From the NCBI GenBank assembly GCA_017428265.1, contig JAFRRD010000052.1, positions 1-64,000 of the forward strand: a stretch of 64,000 bases of DNA, in the 5' to 3' direction. The translations under genes were made by a program, and so were the position numbers. This DNA is from Lachnospiraceae bacterium (GTDB lineage Bacteria; Bacillota; Clostridia; Lachnospirales; Lachnospiraceae). Numbering within the stretch: position 1 is the first letter of the stretch; every line of letters begins with the position of its first letter. The notes beneath the pieces are model-generated. The model saw only the letters and a list, made by a program, of their open reading frames with translations, ran no database searches and was not told where the DNA came from. Below, one piece after another: positions 1-7,817 of the stretch.

Positions 1-1470
1 GGCATTTATACCAAAGCTGCTGACGTCGGCGCCGACCTGGTCGGCAAGGTCGAAGCCGGCATCCCCGAAGACGACCCGAGAAACCCTGCGACGATCGCTG
101 ACAACGTCGGTGACAACGTGGGCGACGTGGCCGGCATGGGCGCCGACCTGTTCGAATCCTATGTGGGCTCCCTGATCTCCGCCGTCACGCTGGGCGTGGT
201 GGGCTACCAGGTCAAGGGCGCGTTCTTCCCGCTGCTGATCGCGGCCCTGGGCATCCTGGCCGGCATCATCGGCTGCTTCTTCGTGAAAGGCGATGAGAAC
301 GCCAACCCCCATAAAGCGCTGAAGATGGGCAGCTACGTGGCGTCCGGGCTGGTCGTGGCCGGCACGATCGGGCTGAGTTTCCTCTTCTTTAACAACATCA
401 AAGCGGCCATCGCCATCATCTGCGGCCTGATCGTCGGCCTGATCATCGGCTCCGTCACGGAGATCTACACGTCCGCGGACTACCGCTTCGTGAAGAAGAT
501 CGCCCAGCAGTCGGAGACCGGCCCGGCCACCACGGTCATCAGCGGCATCGCGGTCGGCATGCAGTCCACGGCGGTCCCGATCCTGCTGATCGCGGTCGGC
601 ATCGTGGGCGCCTACCTCTCCTTCGGCCTGTACGGCATCGCCCTGGCGGCGGTCGGCATGCTGTCCACCACCGGCATCACCGTGGCCGTGGACGCGTACG
701 GCCCCATCGCGGACAATGCGGGCGGCATTGCGGAAATGAGCGGCCTGCCCAAATCCGTCCGGAAGATCACGGACAAGCTGGACGCCGTGGGCCACACCAC
801 CGCGGCCATGGGCAAAGGCTTCGCCATCGGCTCCGCTGCCCTGACCGCGCTCGCCCTGTTCGTGTCCTACGCGCAGGCCGTCGGTCTGTTCGAAGCGGGC
901 ATCAACGTCCTGGATTACAAGGTCATCATCGGCCTGTTCGTCGGCGGCATGCTGCCGTTCATGTTCTCCTCCATGACCATGGACTCCGTCTCCAAGGCGG
1001 CGTACAAGATGATCGAGGAAGTACGTCATCAGTTCCGGACCATCCCGGGCATCCTGGAAGGCACCGGCAAGCCCGACTACAAGCGCTGCGTCGCCATTTC
1101 CACGCAGGCCGCCCTGAAGGAAATGCTGATCCCCGGCATCATGGCCGTGGTCTCGCCGCTCCTTGTCGGCTTCCTGCTCGGCCCGACCGCTCTCGGCGGC
1201 ATGCTGGCCGGCTCTCTGGTGACCGGCGTTCTGCTGGCCATCTTCATGTCCAACTCGGGCGGTGCCTGGGACAATGCGAAGAAGTACATTGAAGAAGGCA
1301 ACCACGGCGGCAAGGGCTCCGAAGCCCACCACGCGGCTGTCGTCGGCGATACCGTAGGTGATCCGTTCAAGGATACCTCGGGTCCGTCCATCAACATCCT
1401 GATCAAACTGATGACGGTGGTTTCACTGGTGTTCGCGGCGCTGATCAAAGCGGTCGGCGGACTGCTGTAA
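1..1470 (+). CDS. hppA: Membrane-bound ion-pumping pyrophosphatase (C-terminal part; 5' end outside window)
   Basis: Integral membrane enzyme that couples hydrolysis of pyrophosphate to export of H+ and/or Na+. The frame is open from base 1, so the start lies upstream; 489 residues are visible. The PPi-binding stretch [11 protein letters not shown] is at window residues 8-18, followed by a DNVGDNVGD repeat, and the C-terminal [15 protein letters not shown] and [15 protein letters not shown] motifs are intact. Residues 264-274 read [11 protein letters not shown]: Ala268 and Gly271 are the signature of K+-dependent enzymes, whereas K+-independent ones carry Lys and Thr. The family usually has GNTT here, so His265 is unusual. 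Many hydrophobic segments are evident. Whether it pumps Na+ or H+ cannot be decided from this part. A phosphotransacylase gene follows after 10 bases. Confidence 0.97.
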   Translation, partial: GIYTKAADVGADLVGKVEAGIPEDDPRNPATIADNVGDNVGDVAGMGADLFESYVGSLISAVTLGVVGYQVKGAFFPLLIAALGILAGIIGCFFVKGDENANPHKALKMGSYVASGLVVAGTIGLSFLFFNNIKAAIAIICGLIVGLIIGSVTEIYTSADYRFVKKIAQQSETGPATTVISGIAVGMQSTAVPILLIAVGIVGAYLSFGLYGIALAAVGMLSTTGITVAVDAYGPIADNAGGIAEMSGLPKSVRKITDKLDAVGHTTAAMGKGFAIGSAALTALALFVSYAQAVGLFEAGINVLDYKVIIGLFVGGMLPFMFSSMTMDSVSKAAYKMIEEVRHQFRTIPGILEGTGKPDYKRCVAISTQAALKEMLIPGIMAVVSPLLVGFLLGPTALGGMLAGSLVTGVLLAIFMSNSGGAWDNAKKYIEEGNHGGKGSEAHHAAVVGDTVGDPFKDTSGPSINILIKLMTVVSLVFAALIKAVGGLL

Positions 1471-1480
1471 GGAGGCAGAC

Positions 1481-2395
1481 ATGTTAACATATCCCAAGGA
1501 ATTTGAACATATCGTTGAAAAAGCCAAATCGGTCGACCGTCCGCGCAAGGTAGCCGTCGTCGGTGCCAACAGCGCGAACATCCTGCAGGGCGTTTTTGCC
1601 GCGCAGGAGGCCGGCTTTGCGGAACCGATCCTGATCGGCAACTTCCGCAAGACCAAGGAAATGCTCGAGGAACTCGGCCTGGCGGACCGTGACTACGATT
1701 TCTATCCGGTCAACAACAACGGCAACCCGGTCCAGTTTGCGATCGAAATGATCGGGGCCGGCAGTGCCGACGTCCTGATGCGCGGCAATATTATGACCCG
1801 TGACTTCCTGCTCCCGGTCATGAACAAGACCAATCACCTGATTAAGGAAGGCCGTCTGGTCACCCACATCAACGTGATGAAATGCGATGAATATGACCGT
1901 CTGCTGGCCATTTCCGACTGCACCCTGCTTGTGGAGCCGTCCATCGAACAGCGCGAGGAAGTCATCCGCAACATGGTCGAGGCGCTGAAGAATTTCGGCA
2001 TCGAGAAGCCGAACATCGCGCTTTTATCCCTCGTGGAGAAGCCCAGCTTCCATATGCGCGACACCGTTGAGGCGCAGACGATCGTGATGCATCACAACGA
2101 AGAGCCGATCGCAGACTGCAACCTCTTCGGACCGATCACTTACGACCTGATCATCAGCAAGGAGGCGGCCGATCTGAAGCACTATGAATGCGAATACAGC
2201 GGCAAATTCGACGGCATCGTGGTGCCGAACCTGCTGGCCGGGAACCTGATCTGCAAGTTCTGGGATGCCCACCTGCACGGTTATGCCTGCAGCGTGCTGA
2301 CCGGCACGACCATCCCGGTCGCGCTCTCCGGCCGCAGCGAGTCGCCTGCGCACTCGTTCCTGTCGCTCGCCGGCGCCATTGCGATGTTCAAATAA
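1481..2395 (+). CDS. Phosphate butyryltransferase / phosphate acetyltransferase family protein
   Basis: A 304-residue member of the Pta/Ptb family, which exchanges CoA and phosphate on acyl groups. In a butyrate-forming clostridium the likely reaction is butyryl-CoA + Pi to butyryl-phosphate, feeding butyrate kinase; no kinase gene is in the window, so substrate is inferred. Length fits Ptb (about 300) and not classical Pta (about 330). Family features include the N-terminal VAVVGANS segment, [20 protein letters not shown], and the C-terminal [13 protein letters not shown] and GRSESPAHS stretches. The start has an AGGAGG site 9 bases upstream and lies 10 bases after the pyrophosphatase stop, so the two are probably co-transcribed. 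A terminator follows. Confidence 0.85.
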   Translation: MLTYPKEFEHIVEKAKSVDRPRKVAVVGANSANILQGVFAAQEAGFAEPILIGNFRKTKEMLEELGLADRDYDFYPVNNNGNPVQFAIEMIGAGSADVLMRGNIMTRDFLLPVMNKTNHLIKEGRLVTHINVMKCDEYDRLLAISDCTLLVEPSIEQREEVIRNMVEALKNFGIEKPNIALLSLVEKPSFHMRDTVEAQTIVMHHNEEPIADCNLFGPITYDLIISKEAADLKHYECEYSGKFDGIVVPNLLAGNLICKFWDAHLHGYACSVLTGTTIPVALSGRSESPAHSFLSLAGAIAMFK

Positions 2396-2410
2396 GTTAT
2401 TGGTTTACGG

Positions 2411-2437
2411 AAATGCCGCCTCCGGGCGGCATTTTCC
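2411..2437 (+). terminator. Rho-independent terminator after the phosphotransacylase gene
   Basis: Perfect 10-bp stem AAATGCCGCC / GGCGGCATTT with loop TCCG, followed by TTTCCTGTATTTT. It ends the hppA-phosphotransacylase transcript. Only about 30 bases separate it from the next start, leaving little room for a new promoter, so the next gene may depend on read-through. Confidence 0.8.
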
Positions 2438-2469
2438 TGTATTTTCCGCCGAATAAGAAAGGAAATGCC

Positions 2470-3408
2470 ATGAGTGACAGAAATAACGGACGGTCCGACG
2501 ACCAGATGAAATGCGTCTACATGGGGCCGCCGATGAAGAAGAGCATACTTGCCTCCCTGCGGGAGCGCTTTGCCGGCAAAGGGCCGGGAAAGAAGAAACC
2601 TTATCCGGGAAGCTTTGCCGATGAGAAGGATCCGGACGACGATCTCGGCCGGGGTCTGGAAGAACCGGAGCTGGAAGAGGTCTACATGGGACCGCCGGTG
2701 CCGGAAGAACCTGAGCCGGAAACTGAAGCGGAACCGGAGCCGGAGCCTGAGGCGGTGCCGGAGCCTGCGCCGGAAACGGATAAGCCGTTTGATCCCAGTG
2801 CCGTGGAAGGCGTCTACGCCGGACCGGATCCTTCGGGCATCCCGCCGATGGCTCCCGTCTACGCCGGCCCCGAGATGATGAACGACCCGCAGATAACCGC
2901 CGCCTATGCAGGGCCCGAGATGATGAGCGGTCCGCGCATGGAAGCCCTGTATGCGGCGCCGCGGCGGCCGGACGCCAGCCGGATGATGATGGTCTATGCC
3001 GGCCCCGATTATTTCGCCGAAAAATTTACGCAGACGTCGATGATGATGGCCTACGCGGGACCGGCCATGGACATGTCGATGACGATGGCGGAGAAGATGG
3101 CGGCTGCGCAGAAAGAAGCTGAGGAATGGTACCGGAAGGAGCATCCGGGCGTCGACTACAGCAAGGAGCCCCAGAATCCCGAGGATCTCGGCAAAGAGAC
3201 GGTCTGTCCCGGCTGCGGAACGAAGGTCCTGCAGGCCCGTTTCTGCTCCGAGTGCGGTGCGGCGCTTCCGGGCAGCATCATGACGAAGTGCCCGACCTGC
3301 GGCAGCATCGTTTTCAAGTCTAAATTCTGCAGCGAATGCGGCGCGGTGTTCCCGAAGGAAGAAGAAAACGCCTCTTCGCCCGCAGAAGAAAGCGGCTTAA
3401 AAGCATGA
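2470..3408 (+). CDS. Tandem Y-x-G-P repeat protein with C-terminal double zinc ribbon; candidate radical-SAM substrate
   Basis: 312 residues; I do not recognise a named family for the whole protein. The motif V/A/L-Y-x-G/A-P occurs eight times, with Tyr at 17, 72, 116, 131, 146, 161, 176 and 195; the five from 116 to 176 are spaced exactly 15 residues apart. Flanks of the repeats are rich in Met (EMM, RMMM, SMMM). Residues 80-105 are a Pro/Glu-rich linker. The C-terminus has CxxC pairs at 246/249, 259/262, 274/277 and 287/290, forming two zinc ribbons. The start at 2470 has AAAGGA upstream; a longer in-frame extension overlaps the preceding gene and is rejected. The stop overlaps the start of the radical SAM gene (ATGA), so the two products are made in coupled fashion. 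A role as substrate of that enzyme is inference. Confidence 0.85.
   Translation: MSDRNNGRSDDQMKCVYMGPPMKKSILASLRERFAGKGPGKKKPYPGSFADEKDPDDDLGRGLEEPELEEVYMGPPVPEEPEPETEAEPEPEPEAVPEPAPETDKPFDPSAVEGVYAGPDPSGIPPMAPVYAGPEMMNDPQITAAYAGPEMMSGPRMEALYAAPRRPDASRMMMVYAGPDYFAEKFTQTSMMMAYAGPAMDMSMTMAEKMAAAQKEAEEWYRKEHPGVDYSKEPQNPEDLGKETVCPGCGTKVLQARFCSECGAALPGSIMTKCPTCGSIVFKSKFCSECGAVFPKEEENASSPAEESGLKA
2812..3066 (+). repeat. Array of VYAGP repeats, 45-bp (15-residue) period
   Basis: In-frame coding repeat within the zinc-ribbon protein. Six units start at Tyr116, 131, 146, 161, 176 and 195; the first four intervals are exactly 45 bp and the last is 57 bp. The YxGP core is conserved (one unit has YAAP) while the intervening residues diverge, which suggests selection on the motif itself and not recent slippage. 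Confidence 0.85.
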
Positions 3409-4418
3409 ACTTTACCCTGAAAAAAGCGGTCTGGGAGATCACCCTCGCCTGCTGCTTTTCGTGCAAGTACTGCGGCTCGAAGGGCGGAAAGGCGCGTGAG
3501 GGCGAGCTGTCGACCGAAGAATGCCTGGATGTCGCAAGGCAGCTCGCGGAGCTCGGCTGCCGGCGGGTGTCCCTCATCGGCGGCGAAGTCTTCATGCGCC
3601 GCGACTGGAAAGTGATCGCGGGCCGGATGAACGAACTCGGCATCCGCGTGAACATCATCACGAACGGCTTTTTGTTCCCGGAGAAGCTGATCGCGGACCT
3701 GAAGGACGTGAACATCGAGTCGGTCTCGGTATCGCTGGACGGTCCGAAGGCGGTCCATGACCGCTACCGGCAGGAGGGCAGCTACGACCGCGCCGTCCGC
3801 GCGATCGAGGTTTTGCATGCCGGCGGCATCCCGGTCAGCGTCATCAGCACGCTGAACGCCGAGAATGCGCCGTTGCTGCCGGATCTTTATGAGACGCTGA
3901 AGGACAGCGGCATTTTCGCTTGGCAGCTCCAGGCCTGTTCCCCTATGGGCAATGCTGCGCTTTCCGGCATCGACTACGCCTTCGATCCGCGGGAAGTCAT
4001 CCGTTTTGTGGCGGAAAATGCTCCGGCGGCGCCTTTCGCCCTCGGCATCGCGGATAACATTGGCTACTTCACGCCCGAGGAAGGCATGCTCCGCGGGAAC
4101 CTGAGCGGGCAGGCCTTCTACCGCGGCTGCAGCGCCGGCCTTGACGCCGTCGGCATCGACAGCATCGGGAACGTCCGCGGCTGCGAATCCATGTACGACG
4201 AGCGCTTCAACGAAGGCAATCTTCGCGAAAAGAGCCTGCGCGAGATCTGGGAAGATCCCGACGCCTTCGCCTACAACCGCAGGTTCACGCCCGAACTGCT
4301 TACCGGCGCCTGCGCATCCTGCGAGATGGGCCCTTACTGCGCCGGCGGCTGCCGCTCGTACAATTATTTCGTCCACGGCAAGCTCCATGAAGCACCCCGC
4401 TGCGCGAGGAATCTGTAA
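3405..4418 (+). CDS. Radical SAM/SPASM domain protein, likely peptide or protein maturase
   Basis: 337 residues. The radical SAM cluster motif CX3CX2C is Cys16, Cys20, Cys23; GGE at 59-61 is the SAM-binding motif. The C-terminal SPASM domain has Cys242, Cys260, then CX2CX5CX3C (303, 306, 312, 316) and Cys333, the full seven-cysteine set for two auxiliary Fe-S clusters. SPASM enzymes of this size usually modify ribosomally made peptides (thioether or C-C crosslinks, decarboxylations) or act as sulfatase-activating enzymes; no sulfatase is nearby. The ATG at 3405 overlaps the stop of the YxGP-repeat gene by one base, which is the main reason to pair them. No peptidase or exporter follows; a terminator lies downstream. 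Substrate and reaction are not determined. Confidence 0.9.
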   Translation: MNFTLKKAVWEITLACCFSCKYCGSKGGKAREGELSTEECLDVARQLAELGCRRVSLIGGEVFMRRDWKVIAGRMNELGIRVNIITNGFLFPEKLIADLKDVNIESVSVSLDGPKAVHDRYRQEGSYDRAVRAIEVLHAGGIPVSVISTLNAENAPLLPDLYETLKDSGIFAWQLQACSPMGNAALSGIDYAFDPREVIRFVAENAPAAPFALGIADNIGYFTPEEGMLRGNLSGQAFYRGCSAGLDAVGIDSIGNVRGCESMYDERFNEGNLREKSLREIWEDPDAFAYNRRFTPELLTGACASCEMGPYCAGGCRSYNYFVHGKLHEAPRCARNL

Positions 4419-4465
4419 AGATCCAGGCGGCAGCAATCCGCCCACCCTGTCAGTTTCGCTGACAT

Positions 4466-4497
4466 CCCTCCCCCTCGTCAGGGGGAGGGTTTTTTAC
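4466..4497 (+). terminator. Rho-independent terminator after the radical SAM gene
   Basis: 10-bp perfect stem CCCTCCCCCT / AGGGGGAGGG, loop CGTC, then TTTTTTAC. A smaller hairpin (GTCAG TTTCG CTGAC, 4449-4463) precedes it. The arrangement resembles that at 55710-55769, suggesting a second family of repeated hairpin elements. Confidence 0.85.
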
Positions 4498-4512
4498 TTT
4501 TCACTTCCTGGT

Positions 4513-4531
4513 CTGTGTCCATACGACACAG
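4513..4531. repeat. 7-bp inverted repeat upstream of the CNNM promoter
   Basis: CTGTGTC CATAC GACACAG is a perfect dyad with a 5-base spacer, about 29 bases upstream of the proposed -35 box. It could be an operator or a small hairpin; nothing further identifies a binding protein. Confidence 0.4.
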
Positions 4532-4559
4532 CGAACACGAGGCAGCGAGCGGTCACCTC

Positions 4560-4588
4560 TTGCATTTCCATAGTATTTATGATAATAT
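4560..4588 (+). promoter_or_regulatory. Probable sigma-A promoter for the CNNM pair
   Basis: TTGCAT (4560-4565), 17-base spacer, TAATAT (4583-4588). The expected start of transcription leaves a leader of about 50 bases that includes GGCC TTTT GGCC just before the AGGAGG site. Confidence 0.5.
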
Positions 4589-4647
4589 CTTTCCTCGTAA
4601 TATCTTTTTCGGCCTTTTGGCCTGTATGTTAGGAGGTTTTGTCCGTA

Positions 4648-5688
4648 ATGGACACAGACAGTATACCCCGATCTATTCTGATCATTCTGGCGCTCGTTCT
4701 CGTCAGCGGTTTCTTCGCCGGCGCGGAAACGGCTTATGCAAACTGCAGCCGCATCCGTCTCAAGGCGTGGGCTGACGACGGCAAAAAGAGCGCATCCCGA
4801 GCACTCACCGTTCTGGAAAAATTCGATAAGGCGATCATCACCCTGCTGATCGGCAATAACGTGGCACATGTCGTGGCCACTTCTTTGGCTACCGTTCTTG
4901 CGATCTTCCTTGCCGTCAGAGCCTGGGGAGAGAAGACCGGCCAGACCCTCGGCCCGGTCCTTGCCACCGTGATCCTCACCTTGCTCATTTTCATCTTCGG
5001 GGAAACGATCCCCAAAAATATCGCGAAGGAACGCTGCGATGAATGCGCCTGCGCCTTCTCCGGCATCCTGCGCCTTCTGATGATCCTCTTCACGCCGCTC
5101 GACCTCATTTTTATGGGCGTCGGCAAGGCTCTGAAGAAACTGTTCCACACTGAGGACGGCCCGTCCATGACCGAAGACGACCTGCAGACCATGATCGAAA
5201 CGATCGAGGACGAGGGCGGCCTGGAGGCCGATGAGAGCGAACTGATCCAGTCGGCCGTGGAGTTCACCGACCGTACCGTCCTGGAGGTCCTAACGCCGCG
5301 CGTGCATATGGTCGGCCTCGACCTGGATGATGACGAAGAGACCATCATTCAGAAAATCATGGATGAAAAATATTCCCGCCTCCCCGTCTACGAGGGCGAT
5401 CTCGACCACATCGTCGGGATCCTCAACACTAAAGTCTATCTGCAAAAGCGCATCGCCGACCGCAGTGTCCTTCCGGACATCCGCAAAATGATGGTCGCGC
5501 CGTTTACGATCGACGAACACATGGGCCTTTATGCCCTGGTCGATGAGATGCGCCGCCGCAAGATGCATATCGCCATCGTCAAGGACGCCTGGGGCGGCAC
5601 GCTCGGCATGGTTACGATGGAAGACCTTCTCGAGGAACTCGTCGGCGAGATCTGGGATGAAGACGAGAAGAGGGAGGTGCGCTCATGA
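4648..5688 (+). CDS. CNNM/CorC-type membrane CBS-domain protein, short form
   Basis: 346 residues. The N-terminal half (about 1-185) is the DUF21/CNNM transmembrane domain with GAETAY near residue 26 and the family motif FGETIPKNIAKE; residues about 205-330 hold a CBS pair. Families of this kind are linked to Mg2+/Co2+ efflux or homeostasis. The protein stops after MVTMEDLLEELVGEIWDE and lacks the C-terminal CorC_HlyC domain that the neighbour has. ATG at 4648 follows AGGAGG at 4631; a TTG three codons earlier is less likely. Its stop overlaps the next start (ATGA at 5685), so a heteromer with the downstream paralogue is plausible but inferred. Confidence 0.9.
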   Translation: MDTDSIPRSILIILALVLVSGFFAGAETAYANCSRIRLKAWADDGKKSASRALTVLEKFDKAIITLLIGNNVAHVVATSLATVLAIFLAVRAWGEKTGQTLGPVLATVILTLLIFIFGETIPKNIAKERCDECACAFSGILRLLMILFTPLDLIFMGVGKALKKLFHTEDGPSMTEDDLQTMIETIEDEGGLEADESELIQSAVEFTDRTVLEVLTPRVHMVGLDLDDDEETIIQKIMDEKYSRLPVYEGDLDHIVGILNTKVYLQKRIADRSVLPDIRKMMVAPFTIDEHMGLYALVDEMRRRKMHIAIVKDAWGGTLGMVTMEDLLEELVGEIWDEDEKREVRS

Positions 5689-6959
5689 ACGTACCGATGC
5701 TGATCCTTCTCGTGATCTTCCTCATTTCGCTGTCGGCTTTCTTCTCGGCGACCGAGATCGCCTACGGGCAGTCCAGCAAGCCGCGCATCAAGACGCTCGC
5801 GGAGGACGGCGACAAAAAGGCCGTCCGCGCGCAGAAGATCATCGACGACTACGTGCACGCGATCTCCACGATCCTCGTGGGCAACGACCTGGTGAATATC
5901 GCGGCGACCTCCGTGGTCACGCTCCTGTGCACCGGGCATTATTTCAAGGACAGTGCGAATGCCGAACTCATCGCGAGCGGCATCGCAACGCTGCTCCTTC
6001 TGGTCTTCGGCGAGATCTTCCCGAAGCTGCTTGCGGCGGACCACGCCAATTCCCTGACCCTGTCCGGCTCCGGCCTCCTCAGTTTCTTCATGAAACTCTT
6101 CAAACCGGTGGTCGTCGTGGTCGGCGGCCTGGTGAAATTCCTTTCGCCGCTCTGGACGCCGAAGGAAGAGATCCCGGACATGACGGACGAAGAGCTTGAA
6201 CTCGTCGTCGACAGCATCCAGGAGGAAGGCGTCATCAGCGAATCCGAGGGTGAGCTGATCAAATCGGCGATCGGCTTTTCGGACATCACGGCGCGCGACA
6301 TCCTGATCCCGCGCGTGGACATGATCGCTTATGACATCGACGACCCGATCGAAGACCTGCTGGCCGACGCCGACGCCATGAGCTGCTCGCGCATCCCGGT
6401 CTACCGGGAGAGCATCGACCACATCATCGGCATCCTGCCGACTAAGCAACTGATGAAGGCGGTCCTGACCTCGGACGGGCCCGTTGACGTCGAAAGCCTG
6501 CTGGTCGAACCGGTCTTCGTGCACATGACCAAGCCGGCCAAGGAGATCCTGCAGGATTTCCGCGAGACCCGCACCAACATGGCTGTGGTCCTGGACGAAT
6601 ACGGCGGCACGATGGGCATCCTGACGACCGAGGACATCCTCGAGGAAATCGTCGGCGAGATTTATGACGAAACCGACGAAGTGGAGCAGGATTATAAAGA
6701 ATTGAACGAAGATACCTTCCTGGTGGAGGGCGACCTCAATATTGAGGACGCTTTTGAGATCATCGACTATGAACCGCATGATTTCGAAAGCGAATATACG
6801 ACGGTCAGCGGCTGGGTGACCGAGCAGCTGAACCGCTTCCCCGAGGCCGGCGACGAGTTCGACTATGACGTGCTGCATGTGAAGGTCATGTCGGTCGAAG
6901 GCCCGGTGGTCGAGCAGGTCCGGATCCACGTGGACCGCACAGCCGCCGAAGAAGAATAA
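5685..6959 (+). CDS. CNNM/CorC-type membrane CBS-domain protein, full length
   Basis: 424 residues with DUF21 membrane domain (about 1-175, including SATEIAY and FGEIFPKLLA), a CBS pair (about 200-325, ending in YGGTMGILTTEDILEEIVGEI) and a C-terminal CorC_HlyC domain (about 345-420). This is the usual hemolysin-C/YfjD-like architecture; members are implicated in divalent-cation transport, and the old hemolysin label is not functional evidence. Translationally coupled to the shorter paralogue upstream. The pair looks like an ancient tandem duplication followed by loss of the last domain in the first copy. Confidence 0.92.
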   Translation: MNVPMLILLVIFLISLSAFFSATEIAYGQSSKPRIKTLAEDGDKKAVRAQKIIDDYVHAISTILVGNDLVNIAATSVVTLLCTGHYFKDSANAELIASGIATLLLLVFGEIFPKLLAADHANSLTLSGSGLLSFFMKLFKPVVVVVGGLVKFLSPLWTPKEEIPDMTDEELELVVDSIQEEGVISESEGELIKSAIGFSDITARDILIPRVDMIAYDIDDPIEDLLADADAMSCSRIPVYRESIDHIIGILPTKQLMKAVLTSDGPVDVESLLVEPVFVHMTKPAKEILQDFRETRTNMAVVLDEYGGTMGILTTEDILEEIVGEIYDETDEVEQDYKELNEDTFLVEGDLNIEDAFEIIDYEPHDFESEYTTVSGWVTEQLNRFPEAGDEFDYDVLHVKVMSVEGPVVEQVRIHVDRTAAEEE

Positions 6960-6998
6960 GGCTGATTTTTCGAAAAACGGCGGAAATGTCAAAAAAGA

Positions 6999-7027
6999 TT
7001 TGCATTCGTGCCGCCTTTCGGTATAAT
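6999..7027 (+). promoter_or_regulatory. Probable promoter for the 179-residue protein
   Basis: TATAAT at 7022-7027 is a perfect -10 box; TTTGCA at 6999-7004 with 17-base spacing is a 4/6 match to the -35 box. The start codon is 38 bases downstream of the -10. Confidence 0.6.
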
Positions 7028-7064
7028 GAATGAAAGAATGCCATCGGTGAAAAGGAGTATGACC

Positions 7065-7604
7065 ATGGGTTTATTTGATTTACTGGGAAAGAAATCGGAA
7101 AAAGAGATCAAAAATCTCTTCAGCGACATGGAAAAGAAGATCAAGGACGCAGTCAAGGACGGCTTTAAGGACGGCATCAAGGATGAGTCCCCGAAGCCGG
7201 AGCCGAAGCCTGCCCAGACTTCTTATGCGCCTGCCGCGGAAGCGGAAGAGGAACGCTCCGACGCGCTGTGGGGCGAACTGATGCCGAAGGATGAGAACCA
7301 GTTTGACTTCAAGGGAACGTATAAGGAATATTTCGAGAAAATTTTCCGCGAAGACTTCCCGGAATACAGCTTTATCCTGAGCCATCCGAAGTATTATATC
7401 TCTGACATCTACACCTTCTCGCAAGACGGCAGCCGGAAACTGGTGGTCGAACTGATGAAGAAGAGCTGCGAGGCCCAGGCTCTGCGCCGCGAGACGCTTC
7501 GGGAAGGTGTTGCCTACCTGCGCTTCTACACCGACTGCAGCGACCAGGGCTGGTGGAATGCCCGCACCTACGTCGTCGGCAGGATCAGGGAAGCACTGAA
7601 ATAA
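7065..7604 (+). CDS. Hypothetical protein with charged N-terminal helix
   Basis: 179 residues, family not recognised. Residues 1-50 are rich in Lys, Glu and Asp (GKKSEKEIKNLFSDMEKKI) and likely helical; 45-70 is a Pro/Glu/Ala linker; 75-179 is a compact domain with many aromatic residues (YKEYFEKIFREDFPEY, WWNARTYVV) that resembles restriction-endonuclease-like or DUF-type folds only in general layout. No signal peptide or membrane segment. ATG at 7065 follows AAAGGAG; an upstream in-frame start lies within the promoter and is rejected. A terminator follows, so this is a single-gene unit. Confidence 0.75.
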   Translation: MGLFDLLGKKSEKEIKNLFSDMEKKIKDAVKDGFKDGIKDESPKPEPKPAQTSYAPAAEAEEERSDALWGELMPKDENQFDFKGTYKEYFEKIFREDFPEYSFILSHPKYYISDIYTFSQDGSRKLVVELMKKSCEAQALRRETLREGVAYLRFYTDCSDQGWWNARTYVVGRIREALK

Positions 7605-7611
7605 CAAAATC

Positions 7612-7631
7612 CGGGGCCTTGGCCCTGTTTT
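7612..7631 (+). terminator. Terminator after the 179-residue protein
   Basis: Stem CGGGGC / GCCCTG (one G-T pair) with a CTTG tetraloop, followed by TTTT. It isolates the structured segment and reverse transcriptase gene from upstream transcription. Confidence 0.6.
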
Positions 7632-7633
7632 GG

Positions 7634-7767
7634 GCAGAAAGAGAATGCCTGGCGCCTGCGGCGGACCCGGCACGGCTTATGATGGACTTCGCAGGCAGCG
7701 AAGCCGTGTACGGTCTGGTACACTCCGGAATCCTCCGGGCTTTAATGCTTTCTCTTTCTGCTTTTTT
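7634..7767 (+). ncRNA. Candidate structured RNA upstream of the reverse transcriptase
   Basis: A 12-nt perfect inverted repeat, GCAGAAAGAGAA (7634-7645) and TTCTCTTTCTGC (7750-7761), encloses about 100 bases that contain four further perfect stems: CACGGCTT/AAGCCGTG (7671-7678/7701-7708), the competing CTTCGC/GCGAAG (7687-7692/7698-7703), GTGTAC/GTACAC (7706-7711/7718-7723) and CCGGA/TCCGG (7725-7729/7734-7738). A TTTTTT run follows the closing arm. Closing repeats around several hairpins just upstream of a reverse transcriptase is the layout of retron msr-msd RNAs, but no conserved retron sequence was recognised; the segment could instead be a leader or attenuator. Confidence 0.4.
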
Positions 7768-7817
7768 GTACGCAAAAACCGGCGGCATTTTGCCGGCGGC
7801 GCGTAAAGGAGATCGAC

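Noticed and set aside
2188..2469. Extended N-terminus for the YxGP-repeat protein
   Set aside because: It would overlap the phosphotransacylase gene by 200 bases and run through the terminator; ATG at 2470 has a ribosome site.
2391..2470. A separate promoter for the YxGP-repeat gene
   Set aside because: No convincing -35/-10 pair could be placed between the terminator and the start codon.
3405..4418. Annotating the radical SAM gene as an anaerobic sulfatase-maturing enzyme
   Set aside because: No sulfatase gene is present, and the coupled neighbour is a repeat protein; SPASM alone does not specify the substrate.
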